Assembly: GCA_014860585.1 (NCBI GenBank)
Contig: JACZJL010000100.1
Span: 1-33,748, forward strand
Reading direction: 5' to 3'
From: Bacteroidales bacterium
GTDB taxonomy: Bacteria > Bacteroidota > Bacteroidia > Bacteroidales > 4484-276
Length of the DNA stretch: 33,748 nt
Position numbers and translations under genes: made by a program. Under the pieces are notes generated by a model that searched no databases, was not told the DNA's origin, and was given only the letters and a program-made list of their open reading frames with translations. This document shows, in pieces, positions 16,764-24,472 of the stretch (positions are counted from its first letter, which is position 1; each line of letters starts with the position of its first letter).

Positions 16764-18515
16764 ATGAAATTGCCCAAGCTGATTCGTGTTTCCGGGATTG
16801 CTGTGTTGATCCTGGTTTTTATTATTGTCGGCGCTGTTATCCTGTTTGACCGGTATGCTGAAAAGATTGTTGAGACTTACCTGCAAAAGTACTATACAGG
16901 ATCTGAACTTAGCCAGGTTTATGACATCAAATATGATGGAATTGGAATTGGATTGATTTCCGGAAAAGTTCACCTGAAGGGGGTTAAAATCAGCCCGAAA
17001 AGTACTTTTTTCGATACACCGGACAGCCTGCGCTTTAAGTACCCGCTATTACTGGAATTGAACCTGCAAAAACTTTCAATATCCGGCCTGACAAGAAACC
17101 TGTCCGGAGATCTTGGACGCATCTCCCTGCAGTCTGTTGGGATTGATGAACCATCCATCAAATTGATTGACCACCTGACTGCAAAGGAAAAGAAAATGAT
17201 CCTTGAACTCAAAAAGCAAGGACTGCCGGATACACTGACAAAAAAGACTGCTCTGCCACACATCATCGTTGACGAACTGCTGGTAAGCGAAGGTCAGTTT
17301 GAGTTTTATGACCGAAACCACAAAAAAAGTGTTTTCAGTGTCGGTAATGTGACAATTGCCGGGGATGCCATCGATTTTAAGCCAAATGAAAAAGGTAAAA
17401 TTGTCTTTTCTGAAAAATCGGGCACACTCACCCTAGGTTTTAAGAACATCAATTACCTCACAAATGATGGATTCTACAAGATCAATTTGGGCAACCTTGA
17501 AATTAACCTGCCGGAATTCGTCATAATAGCTGAAAATTTTAAACTTATCCCACAGTACGATAAACAGTCTTTTGGCAGGAAATTCAGGCGGCAGACTGAC
17601 CGGATGGACGTAGCAGCAAAAAAAATAACAATTGGAAAATGGGATATTGAGAAATGGCAGAATGAAGGGCAGATTTGGATTGATGAAATTGTTGTTGATG
17701 GGGTGATGCTCGATATTTACAGGGATAAAAGTGTTGAACCCGATCTCACTATTTTCCCGAAACTTCCGCAGGAAGCGCTGGCATCAATGGATGTTGGACT
17801 GAATATCGGAGCAGTAAGAGTGACCAATGCCGAAATATTTTACCAGGAACAGATAGCTGGTGCAAGTGAGGCCGGGAAGGTACCGATCGTAAACATGCAA
17901 GCAACAATGAACAATGTTACAAATATTGAAACCGTGAAAAATACCTCAGGTCACATGAAATGGGAGTTGACAGGTAAAGTATTCGGGCATGGCAGCTACG
18001 AAGTCCTGATAGATTTTCATGGCTCTTCCCATCCGGCTGATTTCAGCTTTTCCGGCAGTATTGGAGGGATGGATATGACTTTATTAAACCAGATGATTGT
18101 CCCTAATGAGCACATACGTATTGATTCTGGGTACATGGTTTCAACAACCTTTAACGTGAACGCCAGCCGAACAAATGCCACCGGTGAAATGCACCTGCAA
18201 TACAAAGACCTAAAAATTACCTTGTTAAAAGATAAAGATGAGGAGGGGCTGAAAGACCGGGGACTATTCAGTTCGCTGGCCAATGCTACCATTCGCATTT
18301 TTAAACTTGACAAGAAAACCGGGGATGTTGAAACTGCATATATTCACTACGATCGCGACCTGAATAAAGGTGTTTTCAACTATATCATCAAGTCCCTGTT
18401 GAATGGTGTAATGGCTTCAGTGCTGCCAAGCAAGAACATTACACCCGAAGAGCAAAAAAAGAAACAGGAAAAAGAAAACCGGAAAAAGGCACGTCAGGAG
18501 CGAAAGAAAAAGTAA
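16764..18515 (+). CDS. AsmA/DUF748-like inner-membrane anchored envelope protein
   Basis: A 583-residue protein with one N-terminal membrane helix (about residues 9-28, IAVLILVFIIVGAVILF) and a long, beta-rich remainder that should lie in the periplasm. Features typical of the AsmA/DUF748 group are the repeated strand patterns (GKVHLKGVKI, LNLQKLSISGL, AAKKITIGKWDI, LNIGAVRVTNAEIFY) and the late GYMVSTTFNVNASRTNATGEM block. Related proteins form bridge-like lipid-transfer structures between membranes; that role is inferred here. The C-terminus is very basic and Lys/Glu-rich (about 25 residues), probably disordered. An earlier ATG at 16722 precedes the promoter box and was rejected. The stop codon overlaps the first of three 33-bp repeats. 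Confidence 0.75.
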   Translation: MKLPKLIRVSGIAVLILVFIIVGAVILFDRYAEKIVETYLQKYYTGSELSQVYDIKYDGIGIGLISGKVHLKGVKISPKSTFFDTPDSLRFKYPLLLELNLQKLSISGLTRNLSGDLGRISLQSVGIDEPSIKLIDHLTAKEKKMILELKKQGLPDTLTKKTALPHIIVDELLVSEGQFEFYDRNHKKSVFSVGNVTIAGDAIDFKPNEKGKIVFSEKSGTLTLGFKNINYLTNDGFYKINLGNLEINLPEFVIIAENFKLIPQYDKQSFGRKFRRQTDRMDVAAKKITIGKWDIEKWQNEGQIWIDEIVVDGVMLDIYRDKSVEPDLTIFPKLPQEALASMDVGLNIGAVRVTNAEIFYQEQIAGASEAGKVPIVNMQATMNNVTNIETVKNTSGHMKWELTGKVFGHGSYEVLIDFHGSSHPADFSFSGSIGGMDMTLLNQMIVPNEHIRIDSGYMVSTTFNVNASRTNATGEMHLQYKDLKITLLKDKDEEGLKDRGLFSSLANATIRIFKLDKKTGDVETAYIHYDRDLNKGVFNYIIKSLLNGVMASVLPSKNITPEEQKKKQEKENRKKARQERKKK

Positions 18516-18610
18516 AAGTGTTTTTTCTGTTTTACAAAATCAGGGTAAAAGTGTTTTATTCATTTTACAGAAATTGGCATAAAGTGTATTTTTGATTTTA
18601 CACTTTGGTC
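18512..18610 (+). repeat. Three tandem 33-bp repeats, each a small inverted repeat
   Basis: Units start near 18512, 18545 and 18578, with the AAGTG core recurring exactly 33 bp apart. Units 1 and 2 begin GTAAAAGTGTTTT and end with TTTTAC, so GTAAAA can pair with TTTTAC inside each. Unit 3 is more diverged but has AAAGTG at 18581-18586 facing CACTTT at 18601-18606. The first unit overlaps the AsmA-like stop codon. They may act as stacked weak terminators. Only three units, and no unique spacers of constant length, so this is not a CRISPR array. Confidence 0.7.
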
Positions 18611-18624
18611 ATAGAAACCTGTCT

Positions 18625-18840
18625 TTAACCCAACTTAAACCTCAGATATTTGATCTTTTCCCCCTTTTCTCTGAACATCTCTTCATAAAATGTGCGTATG
18701 GAAACCACATCGTCGTTTCCGGGATGAGTGTCCACATCATAAGTGTGAAACAGGAGGTTAAGATTCTGTTCAGCGATTACTTCGAGGGTGTAATCGAAAA
18801 TGGCAGTGCTGTCGGTTTTAAGGTGAACGGAGGCTACACC
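18625..18840 (-). pseudogene. trmB 3'-end remnant (duplicated fragment)
   Basis: On the minus strand, positions 18828-18625 align without gaps to the last 68 codons (including the stop) of the intact trmB at 20299. I count 26 differences in 204 bp, about 87% identity. Most fall in third codon positions; only a handful of residues change (for example TAFFDY to TAIFDY, DTNPG to DTHPG, final F to G). Weak similarity extends to about 18840 with a 9-base gap. The N-terminal two thirds, with the methyltransferase SAM motif, are absent, so it cannot make an enzyme. The pattern suggests the copy diverged as part of a working gene before it was truncated. Confidence 0.9.
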
Positions 18841-19046
18841 GCCGTTTTTAAGTGAAAGTATTGTATACCGGACTTAGGATTCAAGCATTAAGATGACCAT
18901 TAATTTGAGATTTCTCTTAAATTGTCCAATTTTGACATTGTTGTTTCAAATTAACAAATATTTATCAATCAAATATTTATTAAAAGATGTCTCTCTTTTT
19001 GTGACTTTTTAAGAATTAATAAATTGGTAAAACAGTACTCATGTAT
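18841..19046. other. AT-rich intergenic stretch without a gene
   Basis: About 200 bases, very AT-rich with runs such as CAAATATTTATCAATCAAATATTTATT, here shortened in meaning to a direct repeat of AAATATTTAT near 18955 and 18971. No open frame, RNA or hairpin of note was seen; it leads into the promoter of the gene at 19097. Confidence 0.5.
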
Positions 19047-19054
19047 TATTTTTG
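19047..19054 (+). promoter_or_regulatory. Putative promoter of the gene at 19097
   Basis: TATTTTTG matches TAnnTTTG. A TTG at 19024-19026 lies 20 bp upstream, the usual spacing for the Bacteroidetes -33 element, making this one of the better promoters in the window. Confidence 0.6.
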
Positions 19055-19096
19055 CCACGATAAGTTCAAATTCATTAATTACTAATTTTTACAATT

Positions 19097-19747
19097 ATGT
19101 TAAAACAAAAATTTACCCGAGGATTGATTTTGCTGATGCTATTTTTAAGCATGAGTGCCTTTTTGCCTGTAATGGCGCAAAACCTAATTGCTGATCCCGG
19201 ATTTGAAGCGGGAACACCCAACCCTTCATGGGTTGAGTCATCAACAAATTTTGGAACACCGTTATGTACAATTGGTTCGTGTGGGACAGGTTTAGGTACC
19301 GGCCCACACACTGGAAGCTGGTGGGCGTGGTTTGGTGGTATTTCTGCTTATGAGGCCGGAGAAATGAGTCAGTCATTGGTTATTCCCAATGGAACGGCAA
19401 ATTTGAGCTTCTGGCTTGAAATTCCTGTATCAAGCGGCAATGGCTCGGATTATCTCACAGTAGAAATTGACGGTAACACCATTGCTACTTTTTTGGAAAG
19501 TACCCCTGGTTATTTAACTTACACCCAGGTAACGCTTGATGTAAGTGCTTATGCAGATGGCAATTCACACAATGTAAAGTTTTACAGTGAGATTTTCGGA
19601 CCAACTACCACCAATTTTTTTGTTGATGATGTTGAGTTGATTGCAACCCAGGCGCCACCTGCTGTTCCAATACAACCCTGGAGTATTTTGCTTGCGGTAG
19701 GTTTAATTGCAGGTGTGGTTTTCTTTAGGTTTTTCAATATCCGGTAA
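19097..19747 (+). CDS. Secreted beta-sandwich protein with C-terminal membrane sorting-like tail
   Basis: A 216-residue protein. It has a signal peptide ending near PVMAQ (residue 28). Residues about 30-185 look like a carbohydrate-binding-module style beta sandwich: NLIADPGFEAGTP, SWWAWFGG, GEMSQSLVIP, LTVEIDGNTIATF and FFVDDVELIA. The tail is proline-rich PPAVPIQPW, a hydrophobic stretch SILLAVGLIAGVVFFRFF and a final NIR, that is, spacer, membrane helix and basic end. This is the layout of C-terminal sorting tags processed by exosortase-like or related enzymes, though the exact motif is not one I can name. It lies in the segment between the two trmB copies and 36 bp upstream of the gene at 19784. 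Confidence 0.75.
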   Translation: MLKQKFTRGLILLMLFLSMSAFLPVMAQNLIADPGFEAGTPNPSWVESSTNFGTPLCTIGSCGTGLGTGPHTGSWWAWFGGISAYEAGEMSQSLVIPNGTANLSFWLEIPVSSGNGSDYLTVEIDGNTIATFLESTPGYLTYTQVTLDVSAYADGNSHNVKFYSEIFGPTTTNFFVDDVELIATQAPPAVPIQPWSILLAVGLIAGVVFFRFFNIR

Positions 19748-19783
19748 TTAATAATTGAATTAAAACATTTAAAGCATAAAGAC

Positions 19784-20128
19784 ATGAAAAAAATAGTATC
19801 ATACGTATTAGTTACAGCATTCACATTTATGACTTTCATTTTAACTGCCAGTGAACCTGCTGATCAGAAAGCGTTGGCATCCACACAGAAAAAATTGGTG
19901 GAAATGAAAACGCAGTTGAATTTGAGTTCCGACCAGGAAACTAAAGTACAAGCGGTTTTGTACGATGCTTTCAGCAATGTAAATTCAATCCAAAAACAGG
20001 AAGGGCTTACAAAGGAGGAGAAAATTGTGAGATACAATAAGAATAGCGAGAACTTTCAAGGCGAGCTAAAGAAAATCCTGACCAAAGAGCAATACGATCA
20101 GTACCTCAGTTCAGGGAGAGGACAATAA
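19784..20128 (+). CDS. Small exported helical protein, Spy/CpxP-like in layout
   Basis: A 114-residue protein with a signal peptide (MKKIVSYVLVTAFTFMTFIL, cleavage near TASE). The mature 90 residues are almost fully helical and charged, with the LNLSSDQETKV and ILTKEQYDQYL motifs that recall the LTxxQ motifs of periplasmic Spy/CpxP-type proteins and similar small Bacteroidetes proteins. A chaperone-like or stress role is therefore possible but unproven. It follows the gene at 19097 after 36 bp and is followed by a strong terminator at 20177, so the pair forms a short operon. Confidence 0.75.
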   Translation: MKKIVSYVLVTAFTFMTFILTASEPADQKALASTQKKLVEMKTQLNLSSDQETKVQAVLYDAFSNVNSIQKQEGLTKEEKIVRYNKNSENFQGELKKILTKEQYDQYLSSGRGQ

Positions 20129-20176
20129 ATTTGGCTCTTACATAGATCACAATTATCTGATTGTTTCAGATGAAAA

Positions 20177-20212
20177 GATGCCCGCGAGTTCAAAAGCGGG
20201 CATCTCTTTTTT
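20177..20212 (+). terminator. Rho-independent terminator
   Basis: GATGCCCGC (20177-20185) pairs perfectly with GCGGGCATC (20196-20204) around a 10-base loop, followed by TCTTTTTT. It closes the 19097-19784 pair. It is the clearest terminator in the window. Confidence 0.92.
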
Positions 20213-20298
20213 GCTGTGTGTCAGTAAAATAATTTTGTGCTACAAACAATTAGCTGGTTTTAGCATATTCAACTCATGAAGGAAAAGGCTTCTATGAT

Positions 20299-20964
20299 TT
20301 AAAAAAGTTTGAACCTCAGATACTTGACCTTTTCTCCTTTCTCCCTGAACATTTCTTCGTAAAAAGTTCGGATAGAAACCACATCGTCGTTTCCGGGGTT
20401 AGTGTCCACATCATAAGTGTGAAACAGGAGGTTAAGATTCTGTTCGGCGATCACTTCGAGGGTGTAATCGAAAAAGGCGGTGCTATCGGTTTTCAGGTGA
20501 ACGATAGCGTTACTGCCGGCAACATGGCGGTAACGGGTTAAAAACTGTGGTGAAGAAAGTCGTTTTTTAGCTCTTGGTTTTTGCGGGAGAGGGTCAGGAA
20601 AGGTGATCCACAACTCATCCACTTCTCCGGGAGCGAAAATATCGCTGATGAGCTGAACATGCGTGCGAACAAAAGCAACATTGGTCATGGCTTCATCAAA
20701 TGAAGTTCTGGCACCGCGCCACATTCGTGCCCCTTTCACATCAATTCCGATGAAATTTTTGTCAGGATAACGTGCTGCCAGACCCGTTGTAAATTCTCCT
20801 TTACCACAACCCAGCTCAACTACAAGGGGATTTTGGTTGTGGAAAAAATCAGTTCTCCATTTCCCTTTGAGGGGGAAACCCTCTTTGAGTAAATCGAAGT
20901 TTGGCTGAAAAAAATGCGGAAAAGTTGCGTTTTCAGCAAAATGTTGATGTTTCCTTTTGGTCAC
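20299..20964 (-). CDS. trmB: tRNA (guanine-N7)-methyltransferase
   Basis: Methylates N7 of G46 in the variable loop of tRNAs using S-adenosylmethionine. The 221-residue protein has the SAM-binding motif VVELGCGKGEF at about 48-58, FIGIDVKGARMWRG for motif II, the TFPDPLPQKPRAKKRL substrate region, and HLKTDS near residue 157. The N-terminal FAENATFPHFFQP is also typical. Length is normal. It is the last gene of the minus-strand run from cobB, 35 bp after the SPOR protein. Its last 68 codons are duplicated at 18625-18828, so the 3' end of this gene may have been a site of recombination. Confidence 0.95.
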   Translation of the reverse strand: MTKRKHQHFAENATFPHFFQPNFDLLKEGFPLKGKWRTDFFHNQNPLVVELGCGKGEFTTGLAARYPDKNFIGIDVKGARMWRGARTSFDEAMTNVAFVRTHVQLISDIFAPGEVDELWITFPDPLPQKPRAKKRLSSPQFLTRYRHVAGSNAIVHLKTDSTAFFDYTLEVIAEQNLNLLFHTYDVDTNPGNDDVVSIRTFYEEMFREKGEKVKYLRFKLF

Positions 20965-20999
20965 TGGCGCAGGTTTCTTTTGATTACCAGGAAAATTGA

Positions 21000-22100
21000 T
21001 TATAGCCTGAGCAGCCAGATGTTGGGATTGTATTTTACCCGGACTTTTTCAAGTTCAGTCAGTGCTTCTTCTTTTCTGATAAAAGCGGCAATGCTAACAC
21101 GGTAGTAACCATTATCAGCCTGACCGATGATTTTCGGGTCGTAACCGTCGTTGGCATATTCAGCGATGAGGATATTGGCATTCTCAGTTTTTTCGAATGA
21201 ACCGGCAATCAGGTGGTACATCCTGGTATTAAGTTTCTCTGTCGGAGCAACGGGTTTGATTTCTTCTTCAACCGGGGTTGCGCTTGCCACCGGTTCAGTT
21301 TTTGGCTCAATGTTTTCATCGGCTCCGGTATTCATCTGGTAAATATTTTTTGAGACCAAATCATCTTCCTGATTTGGCTGAGGATTTGGCTGTGCTTCAG
21401 GGATGATCTTTGTTTGTACCGGTAACCAGACAGGGTCGGTATTTTCGGCAATATGCAGGTGAGTTTCAGTTTTTGATGAAAAAGTAGGGAGAAATCCGGT
21501 TTCATTTTTTACAAAATTATTGAGGCTGTCGAAATTTATCATTACCAGTGTAATGAGCAGAAAAGTGGCAGCAACGCCGGATGTCCAGTAAGTGGCAGTC
21601 CTGAGGTTTTTTTTATTTTTTGGTTGCTGCCTGCGATCGGTATAAACAGGTTCGGTTTTCCTGACCTGGCGATGAATGTTACGCTGGATTGGGGGTGAAA
21701 CGAATGACGAAAGACCAAAGGCATCTTTCAGGTAGTTGACCGTATTGTCCTGTTCGAACTGGATATTGGCGTCGGTATCGAGATAAAGTATTCCAATATT
21801 TACCAAATTGACGCGCTCTCCTGATTCAATGCGCAACAACAGTTCGCCGGCAGCATCTTCAATCTGTTGCAAAGCACTTTCAAATGAAATGCCGTTTTGT
21901 ATGGCAATATAGCTGGCCAGCAGGCCGTCGTTGGATTTCAGCTCCTTGTTGAATAAAATCTTTTTGGAGGGAGGATGAAATGAATGTTGACCCGGGTGGA
22001 TCTGTGCGGGTTGATAATTGCACACAAACCCTCCAAAACCTGGCATTATTACGCAGTCGTGCTCATGCAATAATTCTCCAATATAATTGCTGATTTCCAT
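21000..22100 (-). CDS. CCDC81-like HU domain and SPOR domain membrane protein
   Basis: A 366-residue protein. Residues 1-135 resemble the two prokaryotic HU-like domains of the CCDC81 group (IGELLHEHDCVIMPGFGGFV and then GERVNLVNIGILYLD), a combination typical of Bacteroidetes. A membrane helix lies at about 173-190 (GVAATFLLITLVMINF), then a proline- and glutamate-rich linker, then a C-terminal SPOR domain from about 292 (YHLIAGSFEKTENA, GYYRVSIAAF). SPOR domains bind denuded peptidoglycan glycan strands at the division septum. The layout therefore suggests a cytoplasmic N-terminus and periplasmic SPOR domain, probably linked to cell division; this is inferred. It lies between kdsB and trmB. 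Confidence 0.88.
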   Translation of the reverse strand: MEISNYIGELLHEHDCVIMPGFGGFVCNYQPAQIHPGQHSFHPPSKKILFNKELKSNDGLLASYIAIQNGISFESALQQIEDAAGELLLRIESGERVNLVNIGILYLDTDANIQFEQDNTVNYLKDAFGLSSFVSPPIQRNIHRQVRKTEPVYTDRRQQPKNKKNLRTATYWTSGVAATFLLITLVMINFDSLNNFVKNETGFLPTFSSKTETHLHIAENTDPVWLPVQTKIIPEAQPNPQPNQEDDLVSKNIYQMNTGADENIEPKTEPVASATPVEEEIKPVAPTEKLNTRMYHLIAGSFEKTENANILIAEYANDGYDPKIIGQADNGYYRVSIAAFIRKEEALTELEKVRVKYNPNIWLLRL

Positions 22101-22156
22101 GATTCGATGGTTAAATTTTCGACCTGCTAAGGTACATCAAAGTAGTTTTACGAAGA

Positions 22157-22894
22157 TTAAATGTTGATAATTTTTGCAAGATCTTCCGGAGTGTCCACTG
22201 CAAAGCCTTCAAGATCAGTTTCGGTGGTGTGGATAACTAAACCGTTTTCGATCCATCGCAGTTGTTCGAGCGACTCGGCCAACTCCAGTTTTGATGGTGG
22301 AAGGCTTACAATTTCGGCCAATACATTGATTCGATAACCATAAATACCGATGTGTTTAAAAAAATCAGTTGTATCATGCCAGTTCTTCTGATCAACCCCG
22401 CGAAGATAAGGTATTGGTGATCGGCTGAAATAAATGGCTTTGCCATCTGTGCCGGTCACAACTTTCACAACATTTGGATTGAAAAGCTCTTCGGGTGAGC
22501 TGATCTTTTTGATCAGCGTAGCAATCTGAACGGAAGGATCTGTGAATAATCGGGCCATGTTATCAATTTGCTGTGGGTCGATAAAGGGCTCATCTCCCTG
22601 GATGTTGATCACAACATCAGGAAGATTTCCGTTGATTTTTTCAACAACCTCAAAGCAGCGCGAGGTTCCGCTTTGATGATCGGATGAGGTCATGGTTACC
22701 TCGCCGCCAAAAGCCGCTACATGATCAAAAATAGGTTGGTCATCAGTCGCAACGATCACCTTATTCAACAAAACTGATTTGGAAGCTTGTTCATATACGC
22801 GCCGGATCATTGACTTTCCTTTGATATCGGCCAGTGGTTTGCCCGGAAATCTTGTGGAGGCAAACCTTGCGGGAATGATGCCGTAAATTTTCAT
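22157..22894 (-). CDS. kdsB: 3-deoxy-manno-octulosonate cytidylyltransferase
   Basis: Activates Kdo with CTP to CMP-Kdo for the inner core of lipopolysaccharide, in the cytoplasm. The 245-residue protein opens with the nucleotide-binding motif [15 protein letters not shown] at 7-21, and has VIVATDDQ, the DEPF metal site in [12 protein letters not shown], and [11 protein letters not shown]. Length matches the enzyme. Its start codon overlaps the prfB stop by 4 bases, so the two genes are translationally coupled. A Gram-negative envelope with LPS is implied. Confidence 0.96.
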   Translation of the reverse strand: MKIYGIIPARFASTRFPGKPLADIKGKSMIRRVYEQASKSVLLNKVIVATDDQPIFDHVAAFGGEVTMTSSDHQSGTSRCFEVVEKINGNLPDVVINIQGDEPFIDPQQIDNMARLFTDPSVQIATLIKKISSPEELFNPNVVKVVTGTDGKAIYFSRSPIPYLRGVDQKNWHDTTDFFKHIGIYGYRINVLAEIVSLPPSKLELAESLEQLRWIENGLVIHTTETDLEGFAVDTPEDLAKIINI

Positions 22895-23992
22895 TTTACC
22901 GGTTTTTTTTGTCCGTACTCCATCAGGTAGGCCTTGATAAAGCCATCAATTTCGCCATCCATCACAGCCTGCACATTGCCGGTTTCATAGCCGGTTCTGA
23001 CATCTTTTACAAGTTTGTAGGGGTGCATCACGTAAGACCGGATCTGTGATCCAAAATCAATCCGGCGCTTTGTCCCTTCAATTTCGTTTTGTGTTTCCTG
23101 CCGCTTGCGCAATTCGATTTCGTACAACTGCGACTTTAGCATTCGTAAGGCTTTTTCTCGGTTTTGCGCCTGTGAACGGGTTTCCTGGCATTCGACAATA
23201 ATTCCTGAGGGGGCATGTTTTAACCTTACAGCCGTTTCGAGCTTGTTCACATTCTGCCCGCCCGGCCCGCTCGAACGGAAAGTGTCCCATGAAATATCCG
23301 CAGGATTGATCACAATTTCGATGGTTTCGTCAATCAGCGGGTAGGCATACACTGAAGCAAAAGAAGTGTGGCGTTTGTTAGCTGCATCATATGGTGAAAG
23401 GCGCACCAGCCGGTGAACACCATTTTCGCACTTCAGGTAACCGTAAGCGTATTCACCCTCAAATTCAAGCGACACCGATTTAATCCCGGCCATCTCGCCT
23501 TCCTGAAAATCAAGTTCGGTTACTTTATAGCCGTTGAGTTCACCCCATCGGATGTACATCCGCATCAGCATTTCGGCCCAGTCCTGACTCTCAGTACCAC
23601 CAGCACCCGGATTGATATGCACTACTGCACTCAGTTTGTCCTCTTCATCGCTCAGCATGTTTCGGAATTCCAGGTCATCGAGCAGCCTGGCAGCCACCTG
23701 GTAAGCCTTGTCCAACTCAGGCTCACCGGCTTCTCCCTGGTTATAAAAATCGAAAATAACTATCAGGTCTTCATAGGCCGTCATCAAATTCTCATAGGCC
23801 GAGGTCCAGGATTTGATACTCTGGATCTCTTTCATGATTAGTTCGGCTTTTTTTGGGTCGTTCCAGAAACCCTCCTGGTGTGAGATTTTCTCTTTTTCCT
23901 TTATCAGTTCAAGTTTGGCGTCAATGTCAAAGGTACCTCCTAAGAGCGCCTACTCGTTTTCCAAGCTCTTTGATGTTTTCGGGTAAAGTCAT
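22891..23992 (-). CDS. prfB: Peptide chain release factor 2, made by programmed +1 frameshift
   Basis: RF2 reads UGA and UAA stop codons and triggers peptide release. The gene starts at the ATG at 23992, encodes 21 residues ([21 protein letters not shown]) and meets an in-frame TGA at 23927-23929. A +1 shift after CTT then continues [14 protein letters not shown] in the frame that runs to 22891, giving 366 residues, almost the length of E. coli RF2. Seen in the protein: [14 protein letters not shown], the stop-recognition tripeptide as SPY at 199-201 (SPF in E. coli), and the catalytic GGQ at 244-246. It lies 21 bp after recX and overlaps kdsB by 4 bases. Confidence 0.95.
23927..23941 (-). 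promoter_or_regulatory. prfB programmed +1 frameshift site
   Basis: The minus strand reads AGG AGG TAC CTT TGA C. The internal AGGAGG lies three bases before the CTT slippery codon, the same spacing as in E. coli prfB. When RF2 is low, the ribosome pauses at UGA and slips +1, so RF2 controls its own level. This is well established in other bacteria; its use here is inferred from the perfect match. Confidence 0.95.
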
Positions 23993-24013
23993 GTGATATT
24001 TAATTGTAATGTT

Positions 24014-24472
24014 CTATTCAAAATGGTGTTCCAATAGTTCAGGTTCGTAACCTTTGGAGCTTAAGAACGCCATTAGTTTTTGTTTTCTTATGAATGGATC
24101 GTTTTCCTTTAATTCCTTTGATTTTATTCTGACCAAATGCTCCAGGTTTTTCAGGTACTGAAACTGGTCAATTTCACTCAGGGCTTTTCTAATGATTTGC
24201 ACCGGAATATTTCGTCTCTCAAGTTCCAGTTCAATTTTCACCACCCCCCATTTATTCTGGTTAATTTTGCTTCTTGTGAACAATTCGGCGAATCGCTGTT
24301 CTGCGATGAAATTTTCATCCTCCAACCGACTGATAATATCATCGGTCATCTCTTGTGTAGCTCCCCAGGCTGTTAGCTTTTGTGCAACTTCTGATTTGCA
24401 GTGCTCATTTGCTGCGCAATATTTCCTGGCTTTATTTAGCAGATAATCATCCATAAGCAATTCAAAATCCAT
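24014..24472 (-). CDS. recX: Regulatory protein RecX
   Basis: RecX binds RecA filaments and limits strand exchange. The 152-residue, helix-rich protein shows the family layout of three three-helix repeats: the ARKYCAANEHCKSEVAQKL repeat, the DENFIAEQRFAELFTRSK block (D-x2-F-x5-FA being the hallmark), KWGVVKIELELERRNI, and the C-terminal KQKLMAFLSSKGYEPELL. It overlaps the end of cobB by 11 bases and precedes prfB by 21 bp. recA is not in the window. Confidence 0.9.
   Translation of the reverse strand: MDFELLMDDYLLNKARKYCAANEHCKSEVAQKLTAWGATQEMTDDIISRLEDENFIAEQRFAELFTRSKINQNKWGVVKIELELERRNIPVQIIRKALSEIDQFQYLKNLEHLVRIKSKELKENDPFIRKQKLMAFLSSKGYEPELLEHHFE

Noticed and set aside
18512-18610. CRISPR array
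   Set aside because: Only three degenerate units directly abutting each other, no spacers, no cas genes.
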